Assembly (NCBI RefSeq): GCF_010091945.1
Contig: NZ_WVIE01000011.1
Location: 97,676 to 161,675 of the forward strand
Length of the DNA stretch: 64,000 nt
From: Myxacorys almedinensis A
Lineage (GTDB): Bacteria; Cyanobacteriota; Cyanobacteriia; Leptolyngbyales; Leptolyngbyaceae
Direction: 5' to 3'
The notes under the pieces were generated by a model that had not been told where the DNA came from, ran no database searches, and saw nothing but the letters and a program-made list of their open reading frames with translations. The number at the start of each line of letters is the position of its first letter. Positions within the stretch are counted from its first letter, which is position 1. Below are positions 62,275 to 64,000 of this stretch, in pieces. The translations under genes and the position numbers were made by a program.

Positions 62275-62717
62275 GAAGACGATGGCGATTGCAGATTTTT
62301 CGTCTCCTCTTGCAGCACAGCAATACTTTGACTAACAAAGCTTTGAATGACTGCAAGCTCCTGCTCACTATAGCGTGAGAGCAGTGTTTGCATCTGCTGA
62401 CTCATTGACGCAAATAACGGCGCAATTTCACGCTCCATTTTTTCCAGATTTGGGTAGATCATGACTTTGCGGCGATCGCTCGGATCGCGTTCACGCCTGA
62501 CAAATCCAATTTTTTCCAGTCTGTCAACCAAACCCGTAATAGCTCCAGTGGTCAGTCCAGTCAATTCAGCCAGTTGTCCGGCGGTAAGTGCACCTGCCCT
62601 ACTCAAGAGGTCTAGGGCTTTATGTTCAGTCGCACTTAATCTCACCTTTTCTGCGATCGCGGCATGAAACATCAGTGTTCGAGCGCTGAGTTCGCGACCT
62701 AATTGCAGATTTGCCAT
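62256..62717 (-). CDS. MarR-family regulator
   Basis: The 153-residue regulator has LSATEHKALDLLSRAGALTAGQLAELTGLTTGAITGLVDRLEKIGFVRRERDPSDRRKVMIYP, the MarR winged helix with its DxRRK wing. ATG 62717 is chosen over TTG 62753. The 3' end overlaps the azoreductase fragment on the other strand by 19 bp. Inverted repeats at 62782-62838 upstream are the likely operators. Confidence 0.9.
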   Translation of the reverse strand: MANLQLGRELSARTLMFHAAIAEKVRLSATEHKALDLLSRAGALTAGQLAELTGLTTGAITGLVDRLEKIGFVRRERDPSDRRKVMIYPNLEKMEREIAPLFASMSQQMQTLLSRYSEQELAVIQSFVSQSIAVLQEETKNLQSPSSSHSPTS

Positions 62718-62781
62718 GAGCAGATCTGATCGGTTCGACCGTTTCCTTGACAATCTCCATCTCTCCTCTTAGTATGTTGAT

Positions 62782-62838
62782 ATCTTAGTTATTAAGATGT
62801 TTAGAATTTGAGAATAATAAACACTAAGATAATTAGTG
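62782..62838. promoter_or_regulatory. Two MarR-type inverted repeats
   Basis: ATCTTA-N5-TAAGAT (62782-62798) and CACTAA-N5-TTAGTG (62822-62838) are perfect 6-5-6 repeats in the control region between the MarR gene and the divergent gene at 62900. The different half-sites may mean two proteins or one with relaxed specificity. Confidence 0.55.
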
Positions 62839-62899
62839 AAATTCTAGCATCAGAATTGCTTCTGCGAGTTTCTCTGCAAGCACATTTTAGGAGGCTGTC

Positions 62900-63241
62900 A
62901 TGGCTGATTTAGACCGGAATTTCAAAAACACTTCAGATCCTCGCCTCAAAGTGACCTGTACCATGTGGGGATTTGCCACCGGAATGTTTGCACTCTGCAT
63001 TCCACTAGCTGCTCTAACTAGAGGTGCGGCAATCATCCCTGCGGCGGTTGCTTTAGGAGCCGGAGCGGGGACAGTTGCAGTTTGGCGTTCGGAACGCCAC
63101 TCCCAGCACGGGCTTGCGGCTGAGCAAAATGTGCGATCGCTAGAAGAACGAATTGCCAACCTGGAAGCGATCGCCAGTAGTGCAGAGTTAGAGATTCAGC
63201 ATCAGTTCAAACAACTGGAGTTGCAGAATCATCACAAGTAG
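62900..63241 (+). CDS. Small membrane protein with a coiled-coil tail
   Basis: The 113-residue protein has two hydrophobic segments (about 19-40 and 43-62) and a C-terminal helix with heptad-like pattern (RSLEERIANLEAIASSAELE). TAGGAGGCTGTC is a good ribosome site. I do not recognise the family. It may be controlled by the divergent MarR protein through the inverted repeats between them. Confidence 0.7.
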   Translation: MADLDRNFKNTSDPRLKVTCTMWGFATGMFALCIPLAALTRGAAIIPAAVALGAGAGTVAVWRSERHSQHGLAAEQNVRSLEERIANLEAIASSAELEIQHQFKQLELQNHHK

Positions 63242-63394
63242 ACTTTTCCAGCATGGGTACGATCGAAGCAATCGCCAATTTAATGAGATTTCAGATTGTG
63301 GCGTCTATGGATTATTACGTCAGGAGTGGCGATCATGAATCTACAAAATTATTCAATTTCACCTGAACGTCAGAAGAGAAAAGCAGGTGAGTTC

Positions 63395-64000
63395 ATTGTC
63401 CCAGCCCGCTAGTCGAAACTACCCACTTTAGTGGGAGACTTTAGTTGCTACACAGGTGCCGATGGCTGCAAAAGGAGAGCAGGGTAGGTTTGAGAAAAAC
63501 CATCATGAGCGAGCAACGCCGAGGCAACCATACCGTGACTCGATTGACCGTGCATCTTGTCTGGGTGACAAAGTATCGATACCCCGTGCTGACAGGAGAG
63601 ATCCAGAAGCGGGGTCGAGAACTGATCATGCAGATTTGCGATGCGGAAGACGTGAAGATCCTCAAGGGTGTGGTGAGCAAAGACCATGTGCATATGCACA
63701 TTGAGTATCCACCGTCAAAATCTATTAGTGATTTGGTGCGGCGGATCAAGGGGCGCACGTCGCGATTGCTCCAGCAAGAATATCGGGAGTTAGAGAAGCG
63801 GTATTGGGGGAAGCACTTTTGGGCAATTGGATATGGGGCGTGGAGTACAGGCAATCTACCGGAGGAATTAGTGCAAGAGTATCTGGAACATCATCGAAAT
63901 CCATCAAACCAGGATCACGACAATTTCGTGCTGGAATGAGTTGACTTGGGCTTTCAGCCCTGGAGGAACCTATGCACTGAAAGTGCATAGTGGTTGAGTT
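63395..64000 (+). mobile_element. IS200/IS605-family element (tnpA only), right end near the window edge
   Basis: The transposase gene is flanked by a left-end hairpin CCCAC-TTTA-GTGGG (63422-63435) and a right-end hairpin TATGCACT-GAA-AGTGCATA (63971-63989). Such imperfect palindromes near the ends are the recognition structures of single-strand transposition. A terminator-like GGGCT-TTC-AGCCC lies at 63948-63960. No tnpB follows within the window. The exact ends cannot be fixed. Confidence 0.75.
63505..63939 (+). CDS. tnpA: IS200/IS605-family transposase TnpA (HUH tyrosine type)
   Basis: The 144-residue enzyme has the HUH motif in KDHVHMHIEYPP (H61, H63) and the catalytic tyrosine Y126 in VQEYLEHHRN, plus the family start TRLTVHLVWVTKYRYPVL. 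It is full length and intact. It nicks single-stranded DNA at the palindromic ends and moves the element by a peel-and-paste route. Confidence 0.95.
   Translation: MSEQRRGNHTVTRLTVHLVWVTKYRYPVLTGEIQKRGRELIMQICDAEDVKILKGVVSKDHVHMHIEYPPSKSISDLVRRIKGRTSRLLQQEYRELEKRYWGKHFWAIGYGAWSTGNLPEELVQEYLEHHRNPSNQDHDNFVLE

Overview
The window is a piece of a cyanobacterial chromosome. The octamer GCGATCGC (HIP1) and its variants occur throughout genes and spacers, base composition is moderate, and the gene families (AMIN-TonB receptors, XisH/XisI, Uma2, DUF4351, sucrase/ferredoxin-like) are typical of filamentous cyanobacteria. Genus cannot be fixed from sequence alone; a Leptolyngbya-like or Nostocales-like filamentous form is plausible.

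Layout. (1) 0-3.1 kb: two SAM methyltransferases and a DegT/DnrJ-type sugar aminotransferase, probably the edge of a polysaccharide or natural-product locus. (2) 3.5-7.4 kb: one giant polytopic membrane protein. (3) 7.5-9.95 kb: a guanidine-I (ykkC) riboswitch followed by a nickel guanidine hydrolase gene (gdmH type, arginase family) and HypA/HypB-like nickel chaperones, a complete guanidine-degradation operon with a readable terminator platform. (4) 10-12.2 kb: IS5-type and DUF4351 remnants and a PIN-type toxin-antitoxin pair. (5) 12.2-42.1 kb: an iron/siderophore uptake island with five TonB-dependent receptors (all with N-terminal AMIN domains), five PchR-like AraC regulators, four FecB-like lipoprotein binding proteins, two DUF1636 and one sucrase/ferredoxin-like thioredoxin-fold proteins, a PepSY protein and an isoprenylcysteine methyltransferase-like protein. 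The modules are interleaved with toxin-antitoxin or Uma2 genes. (6) 42-46 kb: repeats, Uma2, gene remnants and a MerR regulator. (7) 45.5-63 kb: a mosaic of single-gene stress and resistance functions (GNAT, class D beta-lactamase-like, MFS, dienelactone hydrolase, AraC/MarR/ArsR regulators, VOC proteins, Arr-type rifampin ADP-ribosyltransferase, DHFR-like, SRPBCC, SDR, GST), with an unusual density of broken genes. (8) 63.4-64 kb: an IS200/IS605 element.

How the genes appear to work together. In the iron island each module is read as AraC regulator, then TonB receptor, then binding protein, then (in three of five) a small redox-type protein. Three of the regulator genes share an almost identical TTGAC-N17-GAGAAT promoter, and three receptor genes share a different TTGAGAAT-type element; both resemble Fur-controlled, AraC-activated iron promoters. 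No siderophore synthesis genes and no FecCD permease or ATPase genes are present, so the island looks like a bank of uptake specificities feeding a transporter encoded elsewhere. The most interesting possibility is that two different thioredoxin-fold [2Fe-2S]-type proteins occupy the same place downstream of the binding protein, suggesting a cytoplasmic step in iron release that has been filled twice by unrelated families.

The sequence also preserves small insertions and duplications in genes: an 82-bp palindromic repeat inserted in frame in one receptor, a 23-bp tandem duplication that breaks a DUF5615 toxin, a 24-bp in-frame insertion in an SRPBCC gene and a roughly 22-bp frameshifting insertion in a DUF1772 gene.
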